7,305 bases of DNA from Flavobacteriaceae bacterium (GTDB taxonomy: Bacteria > Bacteroidota > Bacteroidia > Flavobacteriales > Flavobacteriaceae). Below are positions 5,984 through 7,305 of the stretch, in pieces. Made by a program: the position numbers and the translations under genes. Within the stretch, counting starts at the first letter, position 1, and every line of letters begins with the position of its first letter. The DNA is taken from contig JAAZVG010000074.1 in NCBI GenBank assembly GCA_018623655.1, positions 1 to 7,305 on the forward strand, read 5' to 3'. Below the pieces are notes generated by a model. The model was not told the origin of the DNA. It ran no database searches and saw only the letters and a list, made by a program, of their open reading frames with translations.

Positions 5984-7305
5984 ATGAGAAACTACATCAA
6001 TTTTCTACTGGTGTGTTTGCTAGCAGTACAAGTGACTGTAGCGCAACAGACCGTATCAGGTAGTGTGACAGATGAATCGGGAATTCCACTTCCTGGTGCG
6101 ACTGTCATAGAAAAAGGTACTCGAAATGGTACAGCTTCTGACTTCGATGGTAACTACTCTATTTCGGTTGGGGCCAACGCGATTCTTGAATTTAGTTTCG
6201 TAGGTTACCAAACTGTCGAGATTACTGTTGGCAGTCAAAGCAACATCGATGTTTCACTTCAACCATCTAACCAACTCGACGAGGTGGTTGTTACTGGTTT
6301 CGGTGAAGTATCTAAGAAATCATTCGCTGGATCTGCGAAAGTCGTAGACGGAGAGAACATCTCACAAAAATCATTTACCAACGTATCTCAAGCACTAGCT
6401 GGAGAGGTAGCGGGGGTTAGTGTTTTTAACACTTCTGGACAGCCAGGTACCGTATCGACAATTCGTATTCGTGGTTTTGGTTCTGTAAATGGTAGCCAAG
6501 CCCCTTTATACATTGTAGATGATGCCCCTTTCGGTGGGAGTCTAAACGACATCAATCCTAACGATATTAAATCGGTTACTGTTCTCAAAGATGCTTCTGC
6601 AACATCACTTTACGGAGCTCGTGGAGCCAATGGGGTAATTGTTATTACTACCAAAAGAGGTAAAGACAACGGAAACAGTGTAAGCGTTCAAGTTAAATCA
6701 GGTACCAACTATCAGGGTATGGGACGGTATGAAACCATTCGTTCTCCTGAGGAATATATTGGAATTGCATGGGAAGGTACTTACCAAAGAGGTTTAATCG
6801 AAAACGAAGGTGACCAGGCAGCAGCTGTTGCTTACGCTAATGCTAACCTTTTCGAATTTCCTGGTAATGCCGGCGTGTCAGATATTTCACCAATCTACAA
6901 TATGTGGAATGTTGGAACAACTGAAGACGGAAATATAAATGTAGGAAACCTTATCGACCCTGCAACGGGCCAAGTTCGCTCAGGAGTTTCTAGAAGATAT
7001 ACTCCAGAAAACTGGGAAGAGTTTGCTTTTCAAGATGCGAACCGTAATGAGGTGAATGTAACCGTTTCTAACGTGAACGAAAATTCATCAGTTTATACTT
7101 CTATAGGATTCATCGATGATAAAGGTTATGCTTCTAACACTGACTACCAAAGATTAAACGGTCGTCTAGCAGCAACCCATAAAATAGGTGATTTTATCAA
7201 CGTAAATACTTCACTTAACTATGCACAGAGTGAGAGAAACCAAAATGGTCAAAGCTCTTCATCTTCTAGCCAGTTCTGGTGGATTGATAACTTACCTCCG
7301 ATCTA
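5984..7305 (+). CDS. SusC/RagA-family TonB-dependent outer membrane receptor, 5' part only
   Basis: The open frame runs without a stop to the right edge: 440 full codons of a protein that in this family is usually about 1000 residues. Residues 1-20 are a signal peptide (hydrophobic FLLVCLLAV, cleavage after TVA). Residues about 23-95 are a carboxypeptidase-regulatory-like beta-sandwich (VSGSVTDESGIPLPGATV, then DFDGNYSI and FVGYQT). LDEVVVTGFG at 98-107 is the TonB-box-like junction. The plug follows, with QALAGEVAGVSV, the TIRIRGFGSVNG strand and the SusC signature SLYGARGANGVIVITTKRG at 208-226; the first barrel strands start after it. Such receptors import glycans, peptides or other large ligands across the outer membrane with a SusD lipoprotein, normally encoded next. 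The substrate cannot be read from this part. The ATG at 5984 is chosen because it directly precedes the signal peptide. An oddity is VDDAPF at 178-183, where the family usually has VDGVP. A run of six serines lies at 424-429. Confidence 0.95.
   Translation, partial: MRNYINFLLVCLLAVQVTVAQQTVSGSVTDESGIPLPGATVIEKGTRNGTASDFDGNYSISVGANAILEFSFVGYQTVEITVGSQSNIDVSLQPSNQLDEVVVTGFGEVSKKSFAGSAKVVDGENISQKSFTNVSQALAGEVAGVSVFNTSGQPGTVSTIRIRGFGSVNGSQAPLYIVDDAPFGGSLNDINPNDIKSVTVLKDASATSLYGARGANGVIVITTKRGKDNGNSVSVQVKSGTNYQGMGRYETIRSPEEYIGIAWEGTYQRGLIENEGDQAAAVAYANANLFEFPGNAGVSDISPIYNMWNVGTTEDGNINVGNLIDPATGQVRSGVSRRYTPENWEEFAFQDANRNEVNVTVSNVNENSSVYTSIGFIDDKGYASNTDYQRLNGRLAATHKIGDFINVNTSLNYAQSERNQNGQSSSSSSQFWWIDNLPPI

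Noticed and set aside
5994..6016. Possible lipoprotein signal (cysteine at residue 11 of the SusC-like protein)
   Set aside because: The residues before the cysteine (LLV) do not form a lipobox, and a normal signal peptidase I site (TVA before QQ) follows at residue 20.
6056..6588. Minus-strand open frames at 6056-6238 and 6388-6588
   Set aside because: Both are shadows of the SusC-like receptor, whose motifs are unambiguous on the plus strand.

Overview
The window looks like chromosomal DNA from a member of the Bacteroidota, most likely class Flavobacteriia. Four observations support this: a SusC/RagA-type TonB-dependent receptor with an N-terminal carboxypeptidase-regulatory-like domain; a DNA polymerase III alpha subunit with a DnaQ-like exonuclease fused in front of the PHP domain; a ribosomal protein S16 with a long acidic tail; and promoters of the Bacteroidota type (TTG, 19-nt spacer, TAnnTTTG) with no clear Shine-Dalgarno sequences. 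The genus cannot be decided from the sequence.

Layout. Positions 1-705 (minus strand) hold a translation operon: rpsP (ribosomal protein S16), then 8 nt after its stop the first nine codons of what is probably rimM, cut by the window edge. The 138-bp divergent gap 706-843 holds a consensus rpsP promoter and a small hairpin in the rpsP leader. Positions 844-5172 (plus) hold dnaE, the replicative polymerase with a built-in proofreading exonuclease. trxA (thioredoxin, 5218-5535) follows after 45 bp, and the pair ends at an intrinsic terminator (5555-5589). A consensus promoter then drives a single tRNA-Asp(GTC) gene (5655-5728), which has its own terminator (5738-5765). After about 220 bp of AT-rich DNA with an operator-like cluster of inverted half-sites, the 5' 440 codons of a SusC-like outer-membrane receptor gene run off the right edge (5984-7305).

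How the parts fit. The left and middle are housekeeping functions: ribosome assembly, chromosome replication with proofreading, thiol redox and tRNA supply. Three plus-strand units and one minus-strand unit are separated by compact promoters and terminators. The right edge begins a nutrient-uptake locus; a SusD partner and catabolic genes would be expected beyond it but are not seen.

No mobile element, CRISPR array, defence island or clearly new system is visible. The points most worth a second look are the degenerate PHP metal site beside an intact fused exonuclease in DnaE, the repeat-built acidic tail of S16, and the possible operator upstream of the susC-like gene.
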